Source: Oricola thermophila (GTDB lineage: Bacteria > Pseudomonadota > Alphaproteobacteria > Rhizobiales > Rhizobiaceae). Taken from it: 64,000 nucleotides of DNA. Below the pieces are notes generated by a model. It made no database searches. It worked only from the letters and a program-made list of their open reading frames with translations, and had not been told where the DNA came from. The first letter of the stretch is position 1, and each line of letters starts with the position of its first letter. The DNA lies in assembly GCF_013358405.1 (NCBI RefSeq), contig NZ_CP054836.1, positions 868,001 through 932,000 of the forward strand, given 5' to 3'. Shown here in pieces: positions 25,224 through 33,669 of the stretch. The position numbers and the translations under genes are program-made.

Positions 25224-26480
25224 TCACTCCATGGCGGAATAGCTGATGCGGTAGACGGCGCCTGCCAGGTCATCGGAAACCAGCAGGGAACCGTCACGCA
25301 ACTGCGCCACGTCGACGGGGCGGCCGAGATATTCCCCGTTCTCGTCGATCCAGCCCTCGGCAAAGGGCTCCATGGTCGCGTTGCCCTCCTCGTCGATGAA
25401 GGTGACCATGACGCGCGCACCGACCGGCGTGGTGCGGTTCCAGGATCCGTGCTGGGCGGAGAATATCGCGTTGCGGTATTTCTCCGGGAACATGTTGCCC
25501 GTGTAGAAGGTCATGCCGAGGTCGGCGGCGTGGGCGACGGTTTCGACTGCCGGGAATACGACATCGGCTGGCGGTTCGCTGTCCTGGTACTCATTGGTGC
25601 GGACGCTGCCGCCGCCATACCACGGGAAGCCGAAATGCTGTCCCGGCGCGGTCTGGCGGTTCAACTCGCCCGGGGGGATGTCGTCGCCCATCCCGTCAAC
25701 CTGGTTGTCGGTGAACCAAAGCTCGCCGGTCTCCGGGTGAAAATCGTGGCCGACTGAGTTGCGTATGCCGTAGGTGTAGACCTCGCGCCCGGTGCCGTCT
25801 GTGTTGATGCGTATGATACCGCCGATGCCCCATTCCCGGTAGAGATCCAGCTTCTCCTGTGCCGGCACGTTGAAGGGCTGCCCGAGCGAGACGTAGAGCT
25901 TGCCGTCCGGTCCGACCCTGCAGACGCGCGCGGTGTGGTTGTAGCTTTCCTCCTCCGGCGGGATTAGTTCGCCCTGCTTGACGACCGCGAATGCCGCGAC
26001 GTCGGGACTCTCGTAGAAAAACTCGGCTGCCGGATACCAGACGACGCGGTTCTGTTCGGCGATATAAAGATGGCCGTCGGGTGAGAAGCACGGACCGTTC
26101 GGGATCGCCTTGGCAAGAGACGGCGCGAAGTTCTTTACCTCGTCGGCGACCCGATCCTTGTCCCTGTCGGTGACGGACCAGACCTCCGTTTTTCGGGTGC
26201 CGACAAAGGTCACGATCCCTTGCGGGCCAACCGCCATGTGGCGGGCATCGGGGACGATGGCATACAGATCGATGCTGAAGCCTTCCGGCAGCGTGATGCG
26301 TTCAAGAGTCCGCTTGATCGCCTCGGCCTTCGGCCCGCCTTGCTCGATATAGGTGAAGTCGGCCGTGCCCGTGCTCTGGAACGCGCTGAGCTTCTCGAGA
26401 TCCGATTGAGCCAGTGACGGTGTTCCCGCGATTGCAAGCAGGAACGCCGACGCAAGTCCGGTCCTTCCGTAGCGATGCAT
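25224..26480 (-). CDS. PQQ-dependent glucose/sorbosone dehydrogenase-family protein
   Basis: A 418-residue periplasmic six-bladed beta-propeller of the soluble glucose/L-sorbosone dehydrogenase family. A signal peptide covers residues 1-24. Diagnostic PQQ/Ca2+ segments are present: GIRNSVGHDFHPETGELWF, FTDNQVDGMGDDIPPGELN and FGFPWYGG. GGGAGGAGA precedes the ATG at 26480 closely, fixing the start. The adjacent cytochrome c suggests a two-component periplasmic sugar or aldehyde oxidation chain. Substrate and PQQ supply are unknown; no pqq gene is in the window. Confidence 0.87.
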   Translation of the reverse strand: MHRYGRTGLASAFLLAIAGTPSLAQSDLEKLSAFQSTGTADFTYIEQGGPKAEAIKRTLERITLPEGFSIDLYAIVPDARHMAVGPQGIVTFVGTRKTEVWSVTDRDKDRVADEVKNFAPSLAKAIPNGPCFSPDGHLYIAEQNRVVWYPAAEFFYESPDVAAFAVVKQGELIPPEEESYNHTARVCRVGPDGKLYVSLGQPFNVPAQEKLDLYREWGIGGIIRINTDGTGREVYTYGIRNSVGHDFHPETGELWFTDNQVDGMGDDIPPGELNRQTAPGQHFGFPWYGGGSVRTNEYQDSEPPADVVFPAVETVAHAADLGMTFYTGNMFPEKYRNAIFSAQHGSWNRTTPVGARVMVTFIDEEGNATMEPFAEGWIDENGEYLGRPVDVAQLRDGSLLVSDDLAGAVYRISYSAME

Positions 26481-26608
26481 GATCTCCTCCCGAGTTTTCG
26501 TAAATGCCCTCCAGCCCGGGAGACGCAGCATAACAAAGTGAAACAGTTCGTGGCTCACATTTGATATTGCTGCGCTGGCGAAATGTGTGTCGCGTTGCGG
26601 AAGCGATG

Positions 26609-27082
26609 TCAGAGCCGGTCGGTGGCGATACCGATATTCGGGCGATCGATCACTTCCCGTAGCGCGAAGGAGGAGTTGATCCTGACCACGTGCGGCAGGG
26701 ATGACAGCCAGTCGCGATGGATGCGCTCGTAGTCTGCCAGGTCCCTTGCAGCGATGCGCAGGATGTAATCGTATTCGCCGCTTGTGAGATAACAGGCGAG
26801 CACGTTCGGACACCGCGTGATCGCCTCTTCGAACTCGCGCAGGGTTTTCCTGAATTGCCCGGACAGCGAGATGTGGACTATCGCCGTCAGGGCGTAGCCG
26901 AGCGCCTTGTTGGAGACGCGGGTGTGGTACCCGCGAATGGTTCCGGACTTTTCCAGGTTGTCGAGCCGCCGCGAGCACGCCGACGGCGACAGGCCGACCT
27001 TTTCGGCGAGCGCGGTATTTGAGATGCGGCCGTTCGACTGGAGTGTCGAGAGTATCGCGAGATCGATCGAGTCCAGCTGCAT
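26609..27082 (-). CDS. Lrp/AsnC-family regulator of alanine dehydrogenase
   Basis: A 157-residue Lrp/AsnC protein. The N-terminal helix-turn-helix (LDSIDLAILSTLQSNGRISN, then LAEKVGLSPSACSRRLDNLE) is followed by an RAM/AsnC effector domain with CYLTSGEYDYILRI. It is divergent from ald across 146 bp, the arrangement seen for AldR-type activators that sense alanine. The start at MQLDSIDL is chosen by family length. Longer in-frame starts would reach the ald promoter. Confidence 0.88.
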   Translation of the reverse strand: MQLDSIDLAILSTLQSNGRISNTALAEKVGLSPSACSRRLDNLEKSGTIRGYHTRVSNKALGYALTAIVHISLSGQFRKTLREFEEAITRCPNVLACYLTSGEYDYILRIAARDLADYERIHRDWLSSLPHVVRINSSFALREVIDRPNIGIATDRL

Positions 27083-27228
27083 GTGTGCAAGGATCCCCCG
27101 TTTTTCGGGTTGGGAATGCAATAATACACGAAATGACACATTGTCGCATCTCAAATTTGCAAGGACATTCCCCGCGCTATCATGAATCATCATGCTGCGG
27201 ATGAAGCCAGAGGCAGAGGGAGATTCAA

Positions 27229-28347
27229 ATGCGCGTCGGGTGCCCCAGGGAAATCAAGAACCATGAATATCGAGTCGGGCTCACGCCGGGCTCGGTTCGC
27301 GAATATGTGGCCAACGGCCACGAGGTGATTGTCGAGAGCCAGGCCGGCGCCGGCATCGGCGCCGACGATGCGGTCTATGCCGCCGCCGGCGCAAAGATCG
27401 TGCAGAGCGCGAAAGAGGTATTTGATCAGGCCGACATGATCGTGAAGGTCAAGGAGCCGCAGCAGCAGGAATGGAAGATGCTGCGCCAGGACCAGATCCT
27501 CTACACCTACCTGCATCTTGCACCCGACCCGGAACAGGCCAAGGGACTGATCGAAAGCGGTTGCACGGCCATAGCTTACGAAACGGTCACCGATGAACGT
27601 GGCGGCCTGCCGCTGCTCGCGCCAATGTCCGAGGTGGCCGGGCGGCTGGCCATCCAGGCATCGGCGACCGCGCTACAGAAGGCCAATGGCGGGCGCGGTA
27701 TCCTGCTTGGCGGCGTGCCGGGCACCCAGCCGGGCCGGGTCGCCATCATCGGCGGCGGTGTCGTCGGGCTGAATGCGGCGAGAATGGCCGTGGGCCTGGG
27801 TGCGGATGTCACGATCATCGACAAGTCCTTGCCGCGGCTGCGCGAGCTGGACAACCTCTTCGACGGCCGAATTCGCACCCGGTACTCGACCGTCGAGGCG
27901 CTGGAAGAGGAAGTCTTTGCCGCCGATGCCGTTATCGGTGCGGTGTTGATTCCGGGGGCCGCGGCACCGAAACTGGTGACGCGCGAGATGCTCGGCGGCA
28001 TGAAGAAGGGTGCGGTGCTGTGCGACGTCGCCATCGATCAGGGGGGGTGCTTCGAGACATCGAAGCCGACCACCTATTCGGATCCAACCTACGAGATCGA
28101 TGGCGTCATCCACTATTGCGTCGCCAACATGCCGGGCGCGGTACCGATCACTTCCGCCAGGGCCCTGAACCACGCGACGCTGCACTACGGTCTCATGCTC
28201 GCCAACAAGGGGCTGAGAGCGCTGGTCGACGAGCCGCATCTGCGCAACGGCCTCAACGTCCATCGCGGCCGCATCACCAACAAGGCGGTCGCCGAAGCGC
28301 TCGGCTACGAACTGGCAGCGCCGCAGGAGGTGCTGCAGGTCGCCTGA
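27229..28347 (+). CDS. ald: Alanine dehydrogenase
   Basis: NAD-dependent enzyme interconverting L-alanine and pyruvate plus ammonia; 372 residues, the family norm. Catalytic Lys75 lies in KVKEP and His96 in YTYLH. The NAD-binding [12 protein letters not shown] is near residues 172-183, and DVAIDQGG carries the catalytic Asp. AGGGAG lies 7 bases before the ATG. It is divergent from an Lrp-type regulator that probably activates it on alanine. A GC-rich hairpin at 28361-28391 separates it from the convergent OmpA gene. Confidence 0.95.
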   Translation: MRVGCPREIKNHEYRVGLTPGSVREYVANGHEVIVESQAGAGIGADDAVYAAAGAKIVQSAKEVFDQADMIVKVKEPQQQEWKMLRQDQILYTYLHLAPDPEQAKGLIESGCTAIAYETVTDERGGLPLLAPMSEVAGRLAIQASATALQKANGGRGILLGGVPGTQPGRVAIIGGGVVGLNAARMAVGLGADVTIIDKSLPRLRELDNLFDGRIRTRYSTVEALEEEVFAADAVIGAVLIPGAAAPKLVTREMLGGMKKGAVLCDVAIDQGGCFETSKPTTYSDPTYEIDGVIHYCVANMPGAVPITSARALNHATLHYGLMLANKGLRALVDEPHLRNGLNVHRGRITNKAVAEALGYELAAPQEVLQVA

Positions 28348-28360
28348 CCGGCCTGAGATG

Positions 28361-28391
28361 CCGGGCGGCCCGTTTCCGAGCTGCCGCCCGG
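28361..28391. terminator. GC-rich hairpin between convergent genes
   Basis: CCGGGCGGC (28361-28369) pairs with GCCGCCCGG (28383-28391) over 9 bp with a 13-base loop. It lies between the ald stop and the convergent OmpA-family stop. There is no clear T-run on either strand, so termination may be weak or Rho-assisted. Confidence 0.55.
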
Positions 28392-28393
28392 TG

Positions 28394-28969
28394 TCAGTAC
28401 CGTGTCACGAAATCGGTCGCACGACGCAGCGTCACGCGACGGTTGCGCCAGTTTGCGTGAGGCGTGGGCACGAGAAGGTAATCCTCGCCATAGCCGATCG
28501 TCTCGATCACGCGGGGCGGCACGCCGAAATGGTTCACGAGAATGCTGGCGACGGTGGCCGCGCGCGCCTCCGAGAGTGCCTGGTTGGCGGTTCGCGAACC
28601 GACCGCGTCGGTGTGGCCCTCGATCAGGAACAGCTCGTCGCGATTGCGGCGTATGATGCGGTTGATGGCCTGGGCGATCTGGCCGACCTTCCAGCGCTCG
28701 GCCGGCGGAATGGCAGCCGAGCCAAAGGCAAAATTGATTGACTGGATGTCGATGGACGGCGCGATGCGCCGCAGTCGCGGCGAACGCTTGAACTGCTCGA
28801 TGGTGACACGGGCTTCCGGCGCGATCGGCCTGCGCGGGCGCTGTTCCAGCTTGCGGATGATGGTTTCCGCGCTCGGCATCGACTGGGCCGAGGCCTCTGT
28901 GGCCAGTGCCGGGATCATGGCTGCGGCTCCCGCGGCAACGGCGGTTCTCAAAAAGTATCGGCGATTCAT
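28394..28969 (-). CDS. OmpA-family protein with Tat-type signal
   Basis: A 191-residue protein with a twin-arginine signal (NRRYFLR, residues 2-8) followed by an alanine-rich hydrophobic stretch. A C-terminal OmpA-like peptidoglycan-binding domain (about 80-188) contains INFAFGSAAIPP, LFLIEGHTDAVGS, LSEARAATV and the closing NRRVTLR. There is no beta-barrel, so it is likely a periplasmic or lipid-free cell-wall-binding protein. GGGGAG lies 9 bases before the ATG. Confidence 0.83.
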   Translation of the reverse strand: MNRRYFLRTAVAAGAAAMIPALATEASAQSMPSAETIIRKLEQRPRRPIAPEARVTIEQFKRSPRLRRIAPSIDIQSINFAFGSAAIPPAERWKVGQIAQAINRIIRRNRDELFLIEGHTDAVGSRTANQALSEARAATVASILVNHFGVPPRVIETIGYGEDYLLVPTPHANWRNRRVTLRRATDFVTRY

Positions 28970-29054
28970 GGCTCGCTCCCCTGAAAGCTTGCGATGATGC
29001 GGGATTAGCGCTGCGCGGATGAACCGTCACTGAACGGATCGTTCAGGAAACCGG

Positions 29055-29642
29055 CTATCCCTTCGGCGCGGTCGCGCCCACGACACCCTGTTCGGCGAGG
29101 CGGTGAATATCCGCCTTGGTCAGCGGGCGAACCTTGCCGGGCGTCTGGTTGTACGGACGGAAGCCGAGTTTCTGATAGAGGGGCAGGGCGGCAGGATGGT
29201 CGAGCGTGCAGGTGTTCACGGTGACGCGCTGCGGTTTGTTCGCCCAGCAGGCTTCAACTGCCTGACCGAGGAACCAGCGGCCCAGTCCGCGGCCGGCCGC
29301 ATGCGGCATCAGGCCGAAATAGGCGAGGTCCGTGACCGCCGGATCGGCGCGGTTCACCTCGAAGAAGCCGGCCGGCGCGCCGTCGAGATAGAGCACGTAG
29401 ATTTCGGTCGTCTCGGCATGGATCACGTTGGAAAGCTTGTCGTCGTCCATGCGCAGGCGGCTTTCCCAGTGCCAGGGGTGGCCGACCTGGAACTGCAGGA
29501 ACCGGTAGAAGGATAATTGCGGTCTAACCGCGTGCAGGATGGCGGCGTTGACGCCGAGCGGCAGGGGATGATGCCGTGTCGGCGGTGCCGTCATTTCCAG
29601 CCAGGTGATCATGGTATCGAGCGTTCGCGGGCGTACGGCCAT
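29055..29642 (-). CDS. GNAT-family N-acetyltransferase
   Basis: A 195-residue acetyltransferase. The acetyl-CoA-binding motif A reads LMPHAAGRGLGRWFLGQAV, followed by NTCTLDHPAALPLYQKLGF, a typical GNAT motif B. GAGGAGCTG precedes the ATG at 29642. It starts 4 bp after the sseA stop and is therefore in an operon with it, a common rhizobial arrangement. The substrate is unknown. Confidence 0.85.
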   Translation of the reverse strand: MAVRPRTLDTMITWLEMTAPPTRHHPLPLGVNAAILHAVRPQLSFYRFLQFQVGHPWHWESRLRMDDDKLSNVIHAETTEIYVLYLDGAPAGFFEVNRADPAVTDLAYFGLMPHAAGRGLGRWFLGQAVEACWANKPQRVTVNTCTLDHPAALPLYQKLGFRPYNQTPGKVRPLTKADIHRLAEQGVVGATAPKG

Positions 29643-29646
29643 GCGT

Positions 29647-30507
29647 TCAGCTCCTCGTCGCTGGGCCGTTCTCGACGGGCGTATCGTCGCGCGCGCCCCA
29701 TTCCGACCACGAGCCGTCATAGAGCTTGTTGTCCTGATGGCCGAGTGAATGCAGCGCCAGCGATATGGCCGCCGCGGTGACGCCGGAACCGCAGGTGGTG
29801 ACGACCGGCTTTCCCAAGTCGATGCCTGCATCGGCCAGCGTTTGCCGCAGTCCGGCAATGTCCTTGAGGTAGCCGTTTTCCGACAGCGAGGTGACCGGCA
29901 CGTTGCGTGCGCCAGGCATGTGGCCCGATCGCATGCCGGGCCGCGGTTCCGGTTCCTCGCCGGTAAAGCGTCCGGCGGGCCTGGCGTCGGCAATCTGGCA
30001 GGAGCGGTCCTCCACGATCTTCAGCATCTCATCGAAGGAGGCGACCCTGGACGCGTCGAATTTCGGGAGGAACGCGGTCGAGGCAATCTTGGTCGGTCTG
30101 TCGGTGACGATGTGACCATCCTTCTTCCAGTTGTCGAAACCGCCATCGAGCAGGAAGGCCTTGTCGGCGCCCATCACGCGGAACAGCCACCATACCCTCG
30201 GCGCGGAAAACATGCCGGGCCCGTCATAGACGACGATGGTGTCGTCGCGCGAAATGCCCATGGCGCTGACGTGCTGCTCGAAGACTCGCGGCGAGGGCAT
30301 GGCATGGGGCAGTTCGCTGTCCGGATCGACGACCGCGTCCTGATCGAAGAAGACCGCGCCCGGTATGTGGGCCGCGTCATATTCCGCGCGGGCATCGCGG
30401 TTGTGCGCCGGCAGGTACCAGGAGCCGTCGACAATCGACAGGCCCGGATCCTTCAGATGCTTCACCAGCCATTCCGGCGAAACGACAAATGGACTCTTCT
30501 CGCTCAC
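29647..30507 (-). CDS. sseA: 3-mercaptopyruvate sulfurtransferase
   Basis: A 286-residue two-rhodanese-domain enzyme moving sulfur from 3-mercaptopyruvate to acceptors such as cyanide or thiols. The C-terminal catalytic domain has Cys239 in the loop CGSGVTA, the sequence that marks mercaptopyruvate rather than thiosulfate specificity. The inactive N-terminal domain carries IPGAVFFDQD. The start is GTG with GGAGG 9 bases upstream. It is co-transcribed with a GNAT gene. Nearby cysK gives a local cysteine/sulfur theme. Confidence 0.92.
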   Translation of the reverse strand: MSEKSPFVVSPEWLVKHLKDPGLSIVDGSWYLPAHNRDARAEYDAAHIPGAVFFDQDAVVDPDSELPHAMPSPRVFEQHVSAMGISRDDTIVVYDGPGMFSAPRVWWLFRVMGADKAFLLDGGFDNWKKDGHIVTDRPTKIASTAFLPKFDASRVASFDEMLKIVEDRSCQIADARPAGRFTGEEPEPRPGMRSGHMPGARNVPVTSLSENGYLKDIAGLRQTLADAGIDLGKPVVTTCGSGVTAAAISLALHSLGHQDNKLYDGSWSEWGARDDTPVENGPATRS

Positions 30508-30596
30508 GGGCGCTCACCTCCGATAAAGTAGCAGCGGAATTCCGCCATACTCGTCTAAAGGACAGGAGTCATCGCTCCCGTGCAAGGGCGCGGACA

Positions 30597-31073
30597 TTAT
30601 TCGCGCACATTGCCGGTGCGTTCATGCCATTCCGCAATGGATTCATCGGGATAGCGACGAAATGTCCTGTCGGTCGGCCCGATGTGCGGTTCGACCCAGT
30701 TCGCCTTGAAATCGAGCATCAGGTGCGTGTGTTCGCTCGGTGCGGGTAGTTCCGTGTCGATGGCGGATGCAAAGGGATGGACAAGCTCCGGCCATCTGTC
30801 GTCGTAAACCCAGAGGGCACTGCCGCACTTGTTGCAGAAGCGCCGTTCGCCGGTGGAATGATGCCCGGCGTCCATGCGGGCGTGGAACACCGTAATGTTC
30901 TTCTCCCCCTCGACCTCGAGAGTGTCCGCCCGTCCCATGATGTTGATGGCATATCCTCCACCGCCAGCCGTCTTGCGGCAGATCGAGCAGTAGCACCGCT
31001 GATATGGTACCGGGTGCGGGCTCTCGCAGCGGAAGCGCACCGCCCCGCAATGGCATGATCCCTCGAGTTTCAT
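30597..31073 (-). CDS. GFA-family (glutathione-dependent formaldehyde-activating-like) protein
   Basis: A 158-residue zinc protein of the Mss4-like GFA superfamily. Cysteines are placed as expected: CHCG (7-10), CYCSIC (27-32) and FCNKCGS near residue 80. The family name comes from Gfa, but most members, including short ones like this, have no proven formaldehyde role. It stands alone, in the same orientation as sseA. Confidence 0.82.
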   Translation of the reverse strand: MKLEGSCHCGAVRFRCESPHPVPYQRCYCSICRKTAGGGGYAINIMGRADTLEVEGEKNITVFHARMDAGHHSTGERRFCNKCGSALWVYDDRWPELVHPFASAIDTELPAPSEHTHLMLDFKANWVEPHIGPTDRTFRRYPDESIAEWHERTGNVRE

Positions 31074-31200
31074 CGTGGCGATTCTCCGGTTCGGGTAGCG
31101 AGCCGAATGCTAGGCAATCACGGCGGGGCGGGGCAATGCCTGGGAGGGGCGTTGGGAAATTGCGTTCGGCTGGCGCCGATCATCCGGACATCTTGCCCGA

Positions 31201-31551
31201 TCAGCCAGCCCAGGCCGGTCGGTAGGTGCCCGCATCATCGAACAGGATCCGGCTATGTCTGGAGCCGGGGTTCGCGGAATCCGGCAGGTGCGAGACGATT
31301 GTATCGCCATCGCCAGGGGCCGCCGACATGTTGCCGTCGGGCCCGGCGGCGTCTGGAAACGGCAATGCGGATGCCGGCGTGCCGATTGCTGACCGGATGT
31401 CACGGGGGATTGCCCGATCTTCGTGGCTCGCATGCGCCTCTGCCGAAGGAGTGGCCTGGCCGAAGCCGGCATCGCTGCCTTTCATTCCAACCGACGGCTG
31501 GTTTGAAACCGTCGCGGTGACGCCTTGGGAACTGCCCTGCATCCAAGTCAT
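31201..31551 (-). CDS. Hypothetical protein, low confidence
   Basis: A 116-residue ORF beginning MTWMQGSSQG. The composition is balanced and codon use is GC3-rich like its neighbours, which argues for coding. There is no signal peptide, membrane helix or motif I recognise. The Shine-Dalgarno (AGGAGG) is about 17 bases upstream, too far for an ideal site. An opposite-strand ORF overlaps it. It may be a lineage-specific gene or noncoding; no function is assigned. Confidence 0.35.
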   Translation of the reverse strand: MTWMQGSSQGVTATVSNQPSVGMKGSDAGFGQATPSAEAHASHEDRAIPRDIRSAIGTPASALPFPDAAGPDGNMSAAPGDGDTIVSHLPDSANPGSRHSRILFDDAGTYRPAWAG

Positions 31552-31714
31552 GAATGAACCCTGGATCCTCCTTTTCGTCCGGGCAGTTCGCGCCGGGTTC
31601 AGGCACCCGGTCAATGCCAAGCGGACATGTCTGTGCAATGGCCGGGGACGCCTAAACGCGAGATTTTAACGGGGAACAAACCTGCGGTTGAGGATTTTTC
31701 TCAATTTGCGAGGA

Positions 31715-32458
31715 TCAGGCTGCCGGCAGCGGACCGAAGCGTATCCGGAAACGGCGGTTTTCTCGCCCCTTCTTCTCGATCTTGCCTATGTGGATGTCGC
31801 CGACTTCCTTCGTTTCGGTGACATGGGTGCCGCCGCAGGGCTGGCTGTCGACCGTTCCGTCTTCGCCGATGCATACGAGACGGATCTGGCCGGTGCCCGA
31901 TGGCGGTCTCACGTTCTTCGATTTCACGAGGCCGGGATTCGCGGCGAGCTCGGCCTCGGAGATCGTCCTGACGAAGACCGGATGGTTGGCCTCCACAAGT
32001 CGCATCAGTTCCTCCGTGACCGAAGCCTTGTCGCCGTCGAAATCCGGGACGTCGAAATCGATACGGCTTTCCTCCTCGCCGACGGATGCGCCGGTGATCG
32101 GGTAGGGGCAGACGACAGTGAGAAGATGGCAGGCGGTGTGCATGCGCATCAGCTTGTAGCGACGGTCCCAGTCGATGTGCAGCGTCAGCTGTTCGCCGAT
32201 TTCCGGAAGCTGCTGGTTGGCCGCGGGAACGTGAATGATTTCGTCCTTTGTTTCGCCGCAGATCGTTGCGGCGATTTCGATCTTCGAGCCGTCCTGCCGT
32301 TCGAAAAAGCCGATGTCGCCGGGCTGGCCGCCAGAAGTCGCATAGAAGCACGTCTGGTCGAGGATGATGCCGCCGCGCTCGTTGATCGCAACTACCGTCC
32401 CCTCGGCGACGGACAGATAGGCATCTTCGCGAAACAGTGCCTTGACCGTGTGCGCCAT
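31715..32458 (-). CDS. alaX: Alanyl-tRNA editing protein AlaX
   Basis: Free-standing editing enzyme that hydrolyses Ser- or Gly-mischarged tRNA(Ala); 247 residues (AlaX-M size). The zinc ligands are present: HTACH (His107, His111) and CGGTH near residue 208. The N-terminus also has the TSGGQPGD glycine motif. Its ATG overlaps the cysK stop by one base (TGATG), indicating translational coupling. Confidence 0.92.
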   Translation of the reverse strand: MAHTVKALFREDAYLSVAEGTVVAINERGGIILDQTCFYATSGGQPGDIGFFERQDGSKIEIAATICGETKDEIIHVPAANQQLPEIGEQLTLHIDWDRRYKLMRMHTACHLLTVVCPYPITGASVGEEESRIDFDVPDFDGDKASVTEELMRLVEANHPVFVRTISEAELAANPGLVKSKNVRPPSGTGQIRLVCIGEDGTVDSQPCGGTHVTETKEVGDIHIGKIEKKGRENRRFRIRFGPLPAA

Positions 32459-33492
32459 CAGTCGACCTCCTCGAACGGCACGTCGATTTCGGTCTTCGTC
32501 TCCAGCCAGTCTGGCGTCGGCAGGCCCTTTTCCCGCAGGAATTCCGGGTTGAACAGCTTGGACTGGTAACGGTTGCCGTAGTCGCAGAGTACCGTCACGA
32601 TGGTGTGTCCGGGGCCGAGTTCCTTCGCCATCCGGATCGCGCCGGCGATATTGATGCCAGACGAACCGCCGACCACCATGCCTTCTTCCTGCGCCAGGCC
32701 GAAAATGATCCGCAATGCTTCGTCATCGGGTACCTGGTAGGAAAAATCGGGCTTGAAGCCTTCGAGATTGGCAGTGATGCGGCCCTGGCCTATGCCTTCG
32801 GTAATCGAGGAGCCCTCGGACTTGAACTCGCCCGTCGTATAGAAGGAATGGAGGGCGGCGCCCATCGGATCGGCAAGGCCGATCTTGATGTCCGGATTTC
32901 GTGCCCGCAGGCCTTCCGCGACGCCGGCAAGCGTACCACCCGAGCCGACGGCACAGATGAAGCCATCCACCTTGCCACCCGTTTCGCTCAGGATTTCCGG
33001 CGCAGTCGTCTCGACATGAGACTGGCGGTTGACGGTATTGTCGAACTGGTTGGCCCAGATCGCGCCATTCGGCTCGGTTTTTGCCATCTGCTCGGCCAGC
33101 CGACCTGACAGGCGGGCATAATTGTTCGGGTTTCGGTAGGGAACTGCCGGAACCTCGACCAGTTGGGCGCCGAAGAGACGCAGCGCATCCTTCTTTTCCT
33201 GGGACTGGGTTTCGGGAATCACGATCACTGTGCGGTAGCCGAGTGCGCTGGCTACCATGGACAGGCCGATGCCGGTGTTGCCTGCGGTGCCCTCGACAAT
33301 GACGCCGCCGGGCTTGAGCAGGCCCTTCTTTTCCGCATCCCGGATGATGAAGAGGGCTGCGCGATCCTTTACCGACTGGCCGGGATTCAGGAACTCGGCC
33401 TTGCCCAGGATCGTGCAGCCGGTTTCCTCCGAGGCGCGCCTGAGCTTGATGAGCGGTGTGTTGCCGATGGCGTCTATGACCGAGAGGTGCAT
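32458..33492 (-). CDS. cysK: Cysteine synthase (O-acetylserine sulfhydrylase family)
   Basis: PLP enzyme of 344 residues making cysteine from O-acetylserine and sulfide. PLP lysine Lys42 lies in NPGQSVKDR, the substrate loop is GTAGNTGIG (68-76) and the phosphate loop is GSGGTLAG. The GTAGNTGIG loop differs from the usual TSGNTGIA and is shared with a longer rhizobial subgroup. GGGACAGGA precedes the ATG at 33492. It is coupled to alaX. Confidence 0.9.
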   Translation of the reverse strand: MHLSVIDAIGNTPLIKLRRASEETGCTILGKAEFLNPGQSVKDRAALFIIRDAEKKGLLKPGGVIVEGTAGNTGIGLSMVASALGYRTVIVIPETQSQEKKDALRLFGAQLVEVPAVPYRNPNNYARLSGRLAEQMAKTEPNGAIWANQFDNTVNRQSHVETTAPEILSETGGKVDGFICAVGSGGTLAGVAEGLRARNPDIKIGLADPMGAALHSFYTTGEFKSEGSSITEGIGQGRITANLEGFKPDFSYQVPDDEALRIIFGLAQEEGMVVGGSSGINIAGAIRMAKELGPGHTIVTVLCDYGNRYQSKLFNPEFLREKGLPTPDWLETKTEIDVPFEEVD

Positions 33493-33669
33493 GGTCCTGT
33501 CCCTTGCTGGTTTTTCGCGGACAGTATGGTCTCGATTTCCCTGCTTCAAGGCACCAGCGATGCCAAATGCGTCGGCAGGCAGGATAATGTTGTCCCAAAC
33601 GGGGTCATTCGGAAATGCTTTTACGGAGATGAAGTCCGTGCTGTACGGCGCCGGGGCGGAGAGAAGGCG

